Counted from the first letter of the stretch, positions 26,132 through 34,006 are shown. The stretch: DNA of 45,957 nucleotides from Desmonostoc muscorum FACHB-395 (GCF_014698035.1 NZ_JACJSF010000064.1:1-45957), one strand, 5' to 3'. The notes: generated by a model not told the origin, from the letters alone. Numbers and translations: made by a program.

Positions 26132-27550
26132 CTACTTTTTACTTGCAGAGCTACCACCAGGTAAACGGCGTTCAAACCAGAGTCCAGCGCTAATTAAAGC
26201 GGAACCGCACAAGATAAAGACTAGAGACTTGAAAAGTAAGTCGGTGTCGTACTCTTGCACGCGACTGATAATTTGCAGTGTCACTAACAGCATACCGCCC
26301 CAAAAGGAACTTCTGTTGCTTAATTTCAATCCTTCTTGAATTAGTCCCCATGCTAATGTTGCTAGAAGTACATTGAAAATAAAAACACCAAGTTCATCAA
26401 TCCGACTGATAGTTTGATGCCAAAAAGGTACTATGGCAATAAAGGCAAGAAAAGTACCAATAACAGCAGTTGTGAAAATCACTTCGCGGCGCGGAGGATT
26501 ATTTCTTTGACGCAGTAGAAATAACCATTGCAATACCGCCAAGCCACTGAGAATCCCCAAATCGATGATCGGCAGAGACTGGAACAAGTTAGTCAAGTTC
26601 GTTGGCTGATTATAACCATAATTTGCAGATTCCCAAACCCAACGAAAAGACAGAACGTAAAACACACCACCAAAGCTAACCAACGCTAAATTACGGGCCA
26701 GAGATTGAAACAATCTGTAATTTATGGTTGGAAACAGCAGATCATCATAACTCCAGAATAATGCAGGTGGGAGTGCAAAAGCAAAAGATGCCACCCAAGG
26801 CGCTATATCAGCATAATTCAGCAGTGGTAGAGGATTAAGGTTAGCTTGTAAGGAACTAGCGAAAACAAAGGCTGCTAGACCAAAAATCCAGCGCGATCGG
26901 CAGAAGTAGGCTAAGGGGACAAATACCAGCCATGCCAACAAAGGCAAATGCTGCACCACTAACCGCGACCAAGTTAACTCTCCTGTTGCGTACCATAAGT
27001 CTTCTAATCCCGTCCAATACCCGATTTCCACGAGGACAATTGACAGAATTCCTAAAGAATTTATGGACAAACTGAAGGCCATCACCACAACACCCAACCC
27101 CCAGGCGAGAAAAAGTTGGGAAGTTGAACCGGCGATATTGAACATCTGAGCCATCAGCAGTATATTTGCGCCGAAAATGAAGGCGCTTAAAATGAGCAAC
27201 CCTTCTCCCAGTAAGCGTTTACTTTTTTGCGGCTTCTTTCCTTCAGGTGTTATCCAATTGTAAAAACCGGTAATCGCGATCGCAAAAAACAAACTCATCA
27301 TGAGAATAAATTTGACTTCCCGCGAACCTCCCTGCCAGTTTCCTGATACAAAGGTAATTATGCCTAAGCATAAAAGGATGCTGCCTACAGCGATCGCGAT
27401 CGCTTTATTGCGATCGCGTACAGCAGCTTCCAGGTTTTTAAATTGATAACGTTCTGCTATTTGCTCATACAGCGAAGAACTAATTAATCCTTCATCCCTC
27501 CATAGTTGTGCTTCTTTGCGTAACTTTTGCGGAAAACTATCTAAGAACAT
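26132..27550 (-). CDS. DUF2157 multi-pass membrane protein
   Basis: 472 residues with an N-terminal soluble part (LRKEAQLWRDEGLISSSLYE), characteristic of DUF2157, followed by about eleven hydrophobic helices, for example AIAIAVGSILLCLGIITFVSG, and a C-terminal ERRLPGGSSASKK. It probably forms a functional pair with the downstream GDYXXLXY protein (130-bp gap, same strand). Function is unknown. ATG 27550 is preceded by GGAGAAGG. The stretch near 27390-27418 contains three HIP1 octamers, two overlapping, encoding part of RDRNKAIAIAV. Confidence 0.82.
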   Translation of the reverse strand: MFLDSFPQKLRKEAQLWRDEGLISSSLYEQIAERYQFKNLEAAVRDRNKAIAIAVGSILLCLGIITFVSGNWQGGSREVKFILMMSLFFAIAITGFYNWITPEGKKPQKSKRLLGEGLLILSAFIFGANILLMAQMFNIAGSTSQLFLAWGLGVVVMAFSLSINSLGILSIVLVEIGYWTGLEDLWYATGELTWSRLVVQHLPLLAWLVFVPLAYFCRSRWIFGLAAFVFASSLQANLNPLPLLNYADIAPWVASFAFALPPALFWSYDDLLFPTINYRLFQSLARNLALVSFGGVFYVLSFRWVWESANYGYNQPTNLTNLFQSLPIIDLGILSGLAVLQWLFLLRQRNNPPRREVIFTTAVIGTFLAFIAIVPFWHQTISRIDELGVFIFNVLLATLAWGLIQEGLKLSNRSSFWGGMLLVTLQIISRVQEYDTDLLFKSLVFILCGSALISAGLWFERRLPGGSSASKK

Positions 27551-27778
27551 GACCTTCTCCGGTGCAGTGGGGTAGCTTGGCCATTGCGTTCTGAATGGCG
27601 GTCATTATATTTTGAGTATGAAGCCAAAAGGCTTGATTACATTGTTCTTGTGTAACAGTTTGATTTGGATTTTGATACAACCTAATTCGTAATTAAGAAG
27701 CGTCATCTTTCATATTGATTTCCACACAATTGCATCTCTACTCTGATTTGTGAAAAATTTTATTATTTATATATCCAG

Positions 27779-28750
27779 ATGGAAAAACCTTCTAATTTAT
27801 TACTTAAAGTCTCACGGCGTTTGTTCACTAATCTAGATGAACAAGAAAAATTTATTGAGGCTTTAATGAATCCTCAGCCTTTTTCACCCAGTATTCTTTG
27901 GTGTAAAGAAAAGCCAAATATTTCACCTTTAGCGGTGGAAATACCAACTTATTGGCAGCCACAATTTATAGACCGTTTATGCTTGGGAGAAAAACCCGGT
28001 CAGCATCCCTTGCATCAACAAGGATATTTCTATTGTTTAGATTTCTCTTCAATATTCGCAGCTACTACTTTGTTAGCAATTCCTCAGCCAGTGCATTTAG
28101 TTTTTGATATGTGTGCCGCGCCAGGAGGTAAAAGTATCTTTGCTTGGAAAGCTTTGCAACCTGAATTGCTCATCAGTAATGAAGTAATTGGTAAACGTCT
28201 AGGAATGCTAATTTCTAATTTGAAACGTTGCCAGATTAGCCCTAGTGCAATAGTTAATAGAGATTCGAGCATATTTGCCGAAATGTTTTCCTACTCTAGC
28301 AACTTAGTAATAGTAGACGCTCCTTGTACTGGGCAATCTTTACTGGCTAAAGGTGAAAAAGCACCCGGATGTTTTCACCCAACTGCTATTAACAAGAGTG
28401 CAAATCGGCAAAAGCGAATTATAGCTAACTCTGCTAAACTTGTTTCACCACAAGGTTATTTAGCTTATATGACTTGCACATATTCACCCGAAGAGAATGA
28501 GCAAGTTTGCGAATGGTTTTTGGAACGCTTTCCCCAGTTTCAAGCGATGGAAATTAGTAATTTAACTAAATATCAGTCGCATTTAACTACAATACCTTGT
28601 TATCGGATGTTTCCTCAAGATAGGTTAGGTGCTGGTGCGTTTACAGTTCTATTTAAAAATACTAATGAAAATGAAGATGAGCAGAAAGAAGTAGATTTAA
28701 ATGCAATATCTTCGCTCTATATCTACCAAAATCTGAAAAAGTCAAGTTAA
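27779..28750 (+). CDS. NOL1/NOP2/Sun-family RNA m5C methyltransferase-like protein
   Basis: A probable SAM-dependent cytosine-5 RNA methyltransferase related to RsmB/RsmF. Motif I DMCAAPGGKSIFAWKAL (about residues 110-126), motif IV VIVDAPCTGQSLLAKG (near 178, Pro-Cys) and motif VI MTCTYSPEENEQV (near 230, Thr-Cys, the nucleophile-bearing loop). At 323 residues it lacks the N-terminal NusB-like domain of RsmB. The target (rRNA or tRNA) cannot be stated. It starts at ATG 27779 in an AT-rich leader without a strong ribosome site. It diverges from the DUF2157 gene. Confidence 0.87.
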   Translation: MEKPSNLLLKVSRRLFTNLDEQEKFIEALMNPQPFSPSILWCKEKPNISPLAVEIPTYWQPQFIDRLCLGEKPGQHPLHQQGYFYCLDFSSIFAATTLLAIPQPVHLVFDMCAAPGGKSIFAWKALQPELLISNEVIGKRLGMLISNLKRCQISPSAIVNRDSSIFAEMFSYSSNLVIVDAPCTGQSLLAKGEKAPGCFHPTAINKSANRQKRIIANSAKLVSPQGYLAYMTCTYSPEENEQVCEWFLERFPQFQAMEISNLTKYQSHLTTIPCYRMFPQDRLGAGAFTVLFKNTNENEDEQKEVDLNAISSLYIYQNLKKSS

Positions 28751-29205
28751 TTATATTGGTGGTATATCTTCTGGCATTAAACCAGAAGATGTGATGTTTG
28801 TAAGAGGGCTGCATTTGTCAATCAGCCATCAGGAGTACACTTTTTAAGTGAGTTGACTTTATATTAAGACCATAGATATTGCAATTCATTATGATGCAAA
28901 ACGTGGTGTATACAAAACATTTTTCATCTACATCAACCTCAACCCACCCCTTTAAAAACTTCATAATCTCCTTCCCAGTTCTAACTAGGAATGCAACTAG
29001 AAGGCTCCGCCTCTAGTCTAAGCGGTAGAGTTAAATAAGTGGGCATGAATAATTAAAGGTTTGTAGTCAGGGCTAAAGCCGCTTACTAAGAGCCAATTTA
29101 CTTGATTTTATATTCCTTAACATAGTTTGATGTATTCTTGCCCACAAACAAGATGACGAAATTAATAAAAAACTTTCAATAATTAACTCTTATGGATAAT
29201 AAAAT
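28751..29205. other. Intergenic region with three hairpin-forming repeats
   Basis: No gene recognised. It contains a 9-bp hairpin just after the methyltransferase (atcttctgg 28766-28774 with ccagaagat 28782-28790, no T-run); a second stem, actagaaggc (28996-29005) with gcctctagt (29009-29017), one base bulged; and an imperfect palindrome ttgtagtcagggctaaagcc (from 29061) running into gcttactaag, related to the copy near 45763-45806. The region is otherwise AT-rich. Confidence 0.6.
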
Positions 29206-29208
29206 TTT

Positions 29209-29249
29209 TTTAACCTCATCCTAACCTAAATTTAACCAAAACTTATCCG
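29209..29249 (+). promoter_or_regulatory. Putative PHO box (SphR/PhoB-type), four 8-bp repeats
   Basis: Four 8-bp direct repeats each separated by exactly 3 bp: tttaacct (29209-29216), cctaacct (29220-29227), tttaacca (29231-29238), cttatccg (29242-29249). The cyanobacterial PHO box is a tandem of [CT]TTAACC[TA]-like octamers with 3-bp spacers; the first three units match closely and the fourth is weaker. A TAGACT hexamer follows ten bases downstream, as in activator-dependent Pho promoters lacking a -35. The controlled gene would be the Nudix hydrolase at 29318. Confidence 0.72.
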
Positions 29250-29259
29250 GTATCAGCGT

Positions 29260-29265
29260 TAGACT
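29260..29265 (+). promoter_or_regulatory. Candidate -10 element for the Nudix gene
   Basis: TAGACT lies ten bases downstream of the last PHO-box unit, the spacing expected when the activator replaces the -35 region. It predicts a leader of roughly 45 bases. An alternative, TATACA at 29281-29286, is a better sequence match but badly spaced from the box. Confidence 0.4.
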
Positions 29266-29317
29266 TTTTGAAATAACCATTATACAAAAAAGCTAAACCG
29301 TACAGGATGTAAATTAC

Positions 29318-29767
29318 ATGGGTCGAAAAGTCAGCAAAGTGTTTAAACAATCTGGGGTGATTCCTTATAGAGTGAACAATGGCAAAGTTGAAATCTTGCT
29401 AATCACGACCCGTAACTTTCAACACTGGGTGATTCCAAAAGGAGATATTCCTAATGGCATGAGTCCCCCCGCTTCAGCAGCCAAAGAAGCTTGGGAAGAA
29501 GCAGGGGTAATTGGGCAGGTAGACACCAATGAACTGGGCACTTATAAGTACCGCAAAGGAGGCAAAAGTTATCGTGTCAAGATGTATTTGTTACCAGTTG
29601 AGATGCTGAGTGAAGATTATCCAGAAGCAAGTAAAAGAAAACGGCAGTGGGTAGAAGTAACTACAGCTATCAGGTGGGTTAAGTTTAGTTCACTCAAACG
29701 AATTCTTAAAGGTTTTTTCCAGGTTAAATCTCACTTTTGTGCATTTCAAGATACTAGTCATATATAG
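29318..29767 (+). CDS. Nudix hydrolase, small (diphosphoinositol/Ap4A-like)
   Basis: A compact Nudix protein of 149 residues. After QSGVIPYRVNNGKVEILLIT comes VIPKGDIPNGMSPPASAAKE with AWEEAGV, a Nudix box in which the first Glu is Met, as often happens in this subgroup; the metal-binding KEAWEEAG core is intact. The similarity to diadenosine-polyphosphate/diphosphoinositol-polyphosphate hydrolases is in the overall layout; the substrate is not proven. ATG 29318 is preceded by AGGATG. The upstream PHO-box array suggests induction on phosphate starvation, consistent with a phosphate-salvaging role (inference). It converges on the lysozyme gene. Confidence 0.88.
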   Translation: MGRKVSKVFKQSGVIPYRVNNGKVEILLITTRNFQHWVIPKGDIPNGMSPPASAAKEAWEEAGVIGQVDTNELGTYKYRKGGKSYRVKMYLLPVEMLSEDYPEASKRKRQWVEVTTAIRWVKFSSLKRILKGFFQVKSHFCAFQDTSHI

Positions 29768-30066
29768 AAATACATACTAAATTAGTATAATTAAATACGC
29801 CAAAAGTCCTAGTTCGTAGTCAGCAATTCATCGTTAATAGCAAGTTTTACTAGAACTAAAGTCCTTACTACAAACTTTAATTTATTTACACCTAGCTACT
29901 TATTGAGAAGCCATCGAAGCAACATAAGCGACTTTCAATAAGTAGCTAAATATTTAAAACAACTGCACTTGCTAATCAAAATAAGTAAATATTAGATGTA
30001 AGGTATCACCTATGTTTACATCAATTTGATGGGTATGGGTCTATGTATTGAGTAAGCTTATCCATT
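29768..30066. repeat. Convergent junction with 14-bp inverted repeat
   Basis: Perfect arms tagctacttattga (29893-29906) and tcaataagtagcta (29935-29948) with a 28-base loop. To the left, ctaaagtccttactacaaac (29859-29878) belongs to the same interspersed family as 45763-45806. There is no T-run, so the inverted repeat is a possible but unproven terminator. No ORF of note. Confidence 0.7.
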
Positions 30067-30858
30067 CTAAATCCACAGTAAAGCGACCCAAGTTTTTATA
30101 CCGACAATTCCATCAGCTTGCATTTTCTTAGATGTTTGGAAACTAACAATTGCATTCTTAACTGACTCAGAAAACTTCCCATCAATGGTATCAGTATATA
30201 ATCCAACATCTTTTAATTGCTGTTGTAATTGTTTGACCCTTAGCCCAGAATCTCCTAGCTGTAAACCATTAAATCTATTCAAATCGGCTCGACCACTAAC
30301 ACCAGCGACACCAGAGATATCACCTTCATATTGATGGATTAGGTATTGCCCTTGCCAAGCGCCAGGAATACTTGGGTTCTGGGTTCCGTAGTGGGCAATC
30401 CATAACGGATAACTCGCAAAATCAGATGGATTGCCAATTTCTGTCCAGAAACTGGGAAAAGTATAAATAATTGGTTTAATTGCTTTTTTCGTTTGTTGTA
30501 AAAGGGCTTTTTCCACCTCTGCTAACCACAGTTTAGCTGCACTAATTACAGCTTGGCTATTTACTTTGTCAGTTACCTCGACATCCAGAACTGGTGGTAA
30601 GTCTCCTGGTTCTAATTTCCCCAAGGTTTTTAAGAATTCCTGCGCTTGCTGAACTGGGTCAGATGTATGGGGATGAAAGAAATGATAAGCACCCCGAATA
30701 ATACCAACCGTTTTCATAGTCTGCCAATGATGAGCAAAAGCAGAGTCTTTAATACTAACTCCTTCTGTGGCTTTGACAAACGCAAAGGTTTTACCAGAGT
30801 TTTTTACAGCCGTCCAATCTACTCTGCCATCTTGATCGGCAACATCAATTCCTAGCAT
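30067..30858 (-). CDS. GH25 lysozyme with peptidoglycan-binding domain
   Basis: A glycoside hydrolase family 25 muramidase that cleaves the MurNAc-GlcNAc bond. Catalytic domain about 1-185: MLGIDVADQDGRVDW at the start (first acidic residue), AFVKATEG, GAYHFFHP, PPVLDVEV (acidic pair) and the terminal DLNRFNG. A C-terminal peptidoglycan-binding domain type 1 covers about 190-263 (LRVKQLQQQLKDVGLYTDTI, DGIVGIKTWVALL). No signal peptide is visible, so it is cytoplasmic, exported by another route, or released on lysis. ATG 30858 has AAGGA about five bases upstream; the frame extends to TTG 30915 without support. Confidence 0.9.
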   Translation of the reverse strand: MLGIDVADQDGRVDWTAVKNSGKTFAFVKATEGVSIKDSAFAHHWQTMKTVGIIRGAYHFFHPHTSDPVQQAQEFLKTLGKLEPGDLPPVLDVEVTDKVNSQAVISAAKLWLAEVEKALLQQTKKAIKPIIYTFPSFWTEIGNPSDFASYPLWIAHYGTQNPSIPGAWQGQYLIHQYEGDISGVAGVSGRADLNRFNGLQLGDSGLRVKQLQQQLKDVGLYTDTIDGKFSESVKNAIVSFQTSKKMQADGIVGIKTWVALLWI

Positions 30859-30955
30859 AAAATCCTTAACCTTTTTGAACAGTACAATACTGGACTTATC
30901 AGAGGCTCTAATCAAATTTATGCTATTTTTAGATTTTTTAGTAAATTACATAAAT

Positions 30956-31588
30956 TTACAAGACTGCTCGTACTGGGGTCACTCTGACTTTGCCTGTACA
31001 AGGCTTGATTTCTTCTGTGACGGTAAGGTGCTGGTAAGCATTCGGAGGCGTGATTTCAATCTTATTAGAAATTGGGCAATTTTTCTGGGGCGAACTAATG
31101 TGATTGTATGCTATTTGAAATAAGGCTTGTTTTCCAGGAGCTAGAGTTACTTGTTGTCGAGGTTGCTGACTCGAAAAGTAAGTGTCTTTGGAACGAATAA
31201 CTTTAATCCCCTGCAAAGGTCGATCTTTTGCATCCAGTAGTGCCAATCCCGGATAACCGTAGAGGGTGCAAGGGGATGAGGCGTTATTGGTGAAGGCATA
31301 GGTGAGGGCAACATTCCCAACGCCAGCATCTTCGGAGACTCGGCGCACTGACAATTGACTAGTTTCACAGCGCGTCGGATTCTTAGAAATAGTGGGTTCA
31401 GGGGTAGAACTGTCTGTAGTTTTTGCAGCCGGTGTAGGTTTTGAGGTCAACACAGTTGCCTTTGTAGGCTGTTCAGTGATTGTTGGTAAGGCTTGTGGCT
31501 GTTTTGTAACAGAGGGAGAACTGACACAGCCTGTTGTCACCGCAGTCAGGAGTAACAACATAGTGCTTTCCATAATTAGAATTCGCAT
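30956..31588 (-). CDS. DUF4232 domain putative lipoprotein
   Basis: An exported protein of 210 residues. A hydrophobic N-terminus ends in AVTTGCVSS, a weak lipobox with the acceptor Cys; a Pro/Thr/Ser-rich linker follows (about 25-70), then a DUF4232 domain: C-x-L pattern in CETSQLSVR, ALTYAFTNNASSPCTLYGYP, LAPGKQALFQIAY and a terminal C in KPCTGKVRV. Four Cys in the domain probably form disulphides outside the cytoplasm. Function is unknown. ATG 31588 is the first in-frame ATG; ATG 31573 would also leave the signal region. An inverted repeat lies 24-53 bases upstream. Confidence 0.8.
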   Translation of the reverse strand: MRILIMESTMLLLLTAVTTGCVSSPSVTKQPQALPTITEQPTKATVLTSKPTPAAKTTDSSTPEPTISKNPTRCETSQLSVRRVSEDAGVGNVALTYAFTNNASSPCTLYGYPGLALLDAKDRPLQGIKVIRSKDTYFSSQQPRQQVTLAPGKQALFQIAYNHISSPQKNCPISNKIEITPPNAYQHLTVTEEIKPCTGKVRVTPVRAVL

Positions 31589-31611
31589 ATCTCTTTTTTT
31601 GTAATGAACTA

Positions 31612-31641
31612 CTTACACTGATGCTTTAAATACAGTGTAAG
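31612..31641. promoter_or_regulatory. Operator-like inverted repeat upstream of DUF4232 gene
   Basis: Perfect 9-bp arms cttacactg (31612-31620) and cagtgtaag (31633-31641) with a 12-base AT-rich spacer, at -24 to -53 relative to the start codon of the minus-strand lipoprotein gene. It could be a dimeric regulator site or a hairpin ending the upstream pip transcript; no T-run follows on the minus strand, which favours an operator. Confidence 0.45.
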
Positions 31642-31738
31642 TTTCCCATTTCACAAGGGATTGCTTTGTTGTGGGTTTGGTCTTACATCCCCTTTTTTGG
31701 CGAACTTCCCCGTTCCACAAGTTAAGTATTCAACCGAA

Positions 31739-32677
31739 TTAAATATTATCTGTTGCTTCAATCAAAGCACTACGAATTCCTGTTTCACTCATCGAATGTC
31801 CGGCATCAGAAACCACTATAAATTCTGCTTCTGGCCAAGCTCGATGTAATTCCCAAGCTGATATCATTGGGCAGACTACATCATAGCGTCCTTGAACAAT
31901 TACAGCCGGAATATGGCGGATACGGTCTACATTTAAGAGTAATTGATCTTCTGTTTCAAGAAAGCCCTTATTCATAAAGTAATGGCATTCAATACGTGCG
32001 AAAGCTGAAGCAAATTCGCTCTCGCCAAACTTTTGCATGAGTTCTGGGTCTAAAAAAAGTCTACTGGTACTCGCTTCCCAAATTGACCAAGCACGCGCCG
32101 CTGCTAATTGAATTTCTAAATCGGGACTGGTCAAACGTTTGTAATATGCTGCGATCATATCATCACGTTCTGCGATCGCAATTGGTTCGACATAAGCTTC
32201 CCAAGCATCAGGGAAAATATAGCTAGCGCCCTCTTGGTAAAACCATCGCAACTCTTTTTGCCTCAGCATAAAAATACCACGGAGAATTAATGCCGTGCAG
32301 CGAGAAGGATGGGTTTGGCTGTAGGCTAATGATAAAGTGCTACCCCAACTACCACCGAAAACCGCCCACTTTTCTATACCTAAATGTTGGCGTAGTTTTT
32401 CGATATCACTGACTAAATCCCAAGTGGTGTTTTCTCGTAATTCAGCATGGGGCTTACTTTGACCACAACCACGCTGGTCAAACATCACTATCCGCCATTT
32501 TTCTGGGTGGAAATATTGTCGATAAAAAGGTGGACATCCACCACCAGGCCCACCATGCAGCAAAACGATGGGTTGACCTTGGGGGTTTCCTGACTCTTCA
32601 AAATGAATGGTATGTAGGTTGGAAACCTGTAAACTACCTTGTCGGTAAGGCTCGATCGCTGGGTAAAGTTCTCGCAT
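31739..32677 (-). CDS. pip: Prolyl aminopeptidase
   Basis: A serine peptidase (family S33, alpha/beta hydrolase) removing N-terminal proline from peptides. HGGPGGGCPPFYRQYFHPE near residue 40 forms the oxyanion-hole region; FDQRGCGQSKPH near 67 is family-typical; the nucleophile is in GGSWGSTLSLAY near 108; the Asp lies in VQGRYDVVCP near 270 and the His in SDAGHSMSE near 296. The 312-residue length is usual. It starts at ATG 32677; MRELYPAIEPYRQGSL is the normal N-terminus. Cytoplasmic, involved in peptide turnover. Confidence 0.93.
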   Translation of the reverse strand: MRELYPAIEPYRQGSLQVSNLHTIHFEESGNPQGQPIVLLHGGPGGGCPPFYRQYFHPEKWRIVMFDQRGCGQSKPHAELRENTTWDLVSDIEKLRQHLGIEKWAVFGGSWGSTLSLAYSQTHPSRCTALILRGIFMLRQKELRWFYQEGASYIFPDAWEAYVEPIAIAERDDMIAAYYKRLTSPDLEIQLAAARAWSIWEASTSRLFLDPELMQKFGESEFASAFARIECHYFMNKGFLETEDQLLLNVDRIRHIPAVIVQGRYDVVCPMISAWELHRAWPEAEFIVVSDAGHSMSETGIRSALIEATDNI

Positions 32678-32739
32678 TTTAGAAATTTTATCAGTAATGT
32701 TGTCATAAACCGCAGAGTCATAGAGAAGCCAGTGCGCCC

Positions 32740-32848
32740 CAATACTGCTCGGTTAACCATTTTTAACTCGGCATTGGGTTTGGGGAAAAGGTTAAAGGGT
32801 AAAGGTTAAAGGTTTTTCTTTCCCCTTCCCCTTAACCGACAAGTATTG
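32740..32848. mobile_element. Second MITE of same family, 10-bp target duplication
   Basis: A 109-bp non-coding element. Left end caatactgctcggttaac (32740-32757); right end cttaaccgacaagtattg (32831-32848), matching at 15 of 18 positions when inverted. Flanks are the perfect direct repeat cagtgcgccc at 32730-32739 and 32849-32858. The ends share the pattern caatac...tc.gttaag with the element at 13625-13779. The interior has ggttaaag-type tandem units. Removing element plus one duplicate rejoins agagaagc-cagtgcgccc-ttgcggttcccc, which resembles another Nostoc-type interspersed repeat, so this looks like a repeat inside a repeat. Confidence 0.88.
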
Positions 32849-33036
32849 CAGTGCGCCCTTGCGGTTCCCCAACTCATAGCGTTCCCACAGGGTAGCAACG
32901 GGCGCAGCGCTGAGAAAAATTAAGATATTTTACGAGTCACCTTGAAAAGGCTACTCCTAAAAATATCTTGATTTGCTCAGGAGCTTTGATTATTCTCAAT
33001 CCAAAATCCAAAATTATTATGAGAGGTCGTAAGTAA

Positions 33037-33303
33037 ATGCCGTGGTTTGTCAAAATTGAAGAAGGGAAAGTCGATAAACCTACCTTTGACCAATATGTAC
33101 CTGCTCACAAAGCCTACATCCAGGACTTGATTGCTAAAGGACACAAAGCACGAACAGGCTATTGGGCAGAACAAAGAGGCGGAATGTTACTGTTTGAGGC
33201 AGCCTCTAAGGAGGAAGCAGAAGCAATTGTCGCTGATGACCCGTTGGTAAAACACGGCTGCGTCAACTATCAACTTTACGAATGGCGAATTGTTATGGAA
33301 TAA
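33037..33303 (+). CDS. YciI family protein
   Basis: An 88-residue protein with the YCII ferredoxin-like fold: MPWFVKIEEGKVDKPTFDQY, PAHKAYIQDLIAKG (the conserved His that is the proposed catalytic or structural residue), GGMLLFEAASKEEAEAIVAD and DDPLVKHG, the classic dehydratase/dehalogenase-like DDP...G. Biochemical role unknown. ATG 33037 has GAGAGG about ten bases upstream. It is followed directly by the SRP RNA gene. Confidence 0.88.
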   Translation: MPWFVKIEEGKVDKPTFDQYVPAHKAYIQDLIAKGHKARTGYWAEQRGGMLLFEAASKEEAEAIVADDPLVKHGCVNYQLYEWRIVME

Positions 33304-33338
33304 CACACACTTACTGGTTTTTCATGTTATGCTTTTAG

Positions 33339-33437
33339 AAGACCTGGATCTATGCGATTGCAACACCCAAATCTTGTCAGAACCGGAAGGTAGCAGCAAC
33401 ACGGGAGGCTTGTGATAGGCGTAGTCTCCGGGTCGCC
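33339..33437 (+). ncRNA. ffs: Signal recognition particle RNA (4.5S-type)
   Basis: The bacterial SRP RNA that scaffolds Ffh for co-translational membrane targeting. The conserved apical domain is plain: cttgtcagaaccggaaggta with following gcagcaac, containing the GGAA tetraloop at 33385-33388 closed by ACC/GGT and the flanking symmetric internal loop (TCAG...AGCAG). A basal stem pairs gacctgga (33341-33348) with tccgggtc (33427-33434), and ctatgc with gcgtag above it. Length of about 97 nt is normal for the short bacterial form. T5 at 33441-33445 may end it. Exact ends are estimated. Confidence 0.93.
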
Positions 33438-33462
33438 CTATTTTTAGGAGCGGTCAGCAACA

Positions 33463-33846
33463 ATGGCTGGTTTTGGAGATATTGTTCAAAAAGCTTTTTA
33501 CCTCGGTGTTGGATTAGCTTCTTACGCAGGTGAGAAAGCAGGGGGGAAATTAGCCCAAGTGCGATCGCAAGTCCAAAAACTGGCAGATGAAATGGTGGCA
33601 AAGGGCGAAATGAACACAGAAGAAGCCCGCCGCTTTGTGGAAGAAATGATGAAGCAAGCCCAACAAGCCCAACCATCTGCTGAAACCTCCGAGAAAACAC
33701 CTCCTTCGGAACCTCGTCGCATTGAAATTTTAGAGGAAGATGAAGAACCAACGGTGAAAGAGGGATCAAGTGATGAGAATGTGGATAAATTGCGTCAAGA
33801 AGTGCTAGACCTGCAAAACGAGTTAAAACGATTGCAACGCGATTAA
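33463..33846 (+). CDS. Phasin-like coiled-coil protein
   Basis: 127 residues: an amphipathic helical N-terminal half (MAGFGDIVQKAFYLGVGLAS, then EKAGGKLAQVRSQVQKLADE and NTEEARRFVEEMMKQ), which resembles PhaF/phasin-family and DUF1664-like helical proteins, followed by a polar acidic linker and a C-terminal heptad coiled coil (LRQEVLDLQNELKRLQ). It may coat granules or act in a scaffold; direct evidence is lacking. ATG 33463 is only 25 bases after the SRP RNA end, with GGAG about 15 bases upstream, so it may depend on read-through from ffs. Confidence 0.7.
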   Translation: MAGFGDIVQKAFYLGVGLASYAGEKAGGKLAQVRSQVQKLADEMVAKGEMNTEEARRFVEEMMKQAQQAQPSAETSEKTPPSEPRRIEILEEDEEPTVKEGSSDENVDKLRQEVLDLQNELKRLQRD

Positions 33847-34006
33847 TAAAAAGTATTTTGTACTCGATATAACTGGCAATAAGTGGCACTTTGACATGGC
33901 ACTTCATATAGAAACTTGATAAGATACATTGCCTAGTGTGTATTGTAGTGCTTCCACCCAGATAACACAAAGCGTCCTGTTTATAGCCTGCAAAGGTGTC
34001 AAGTTT

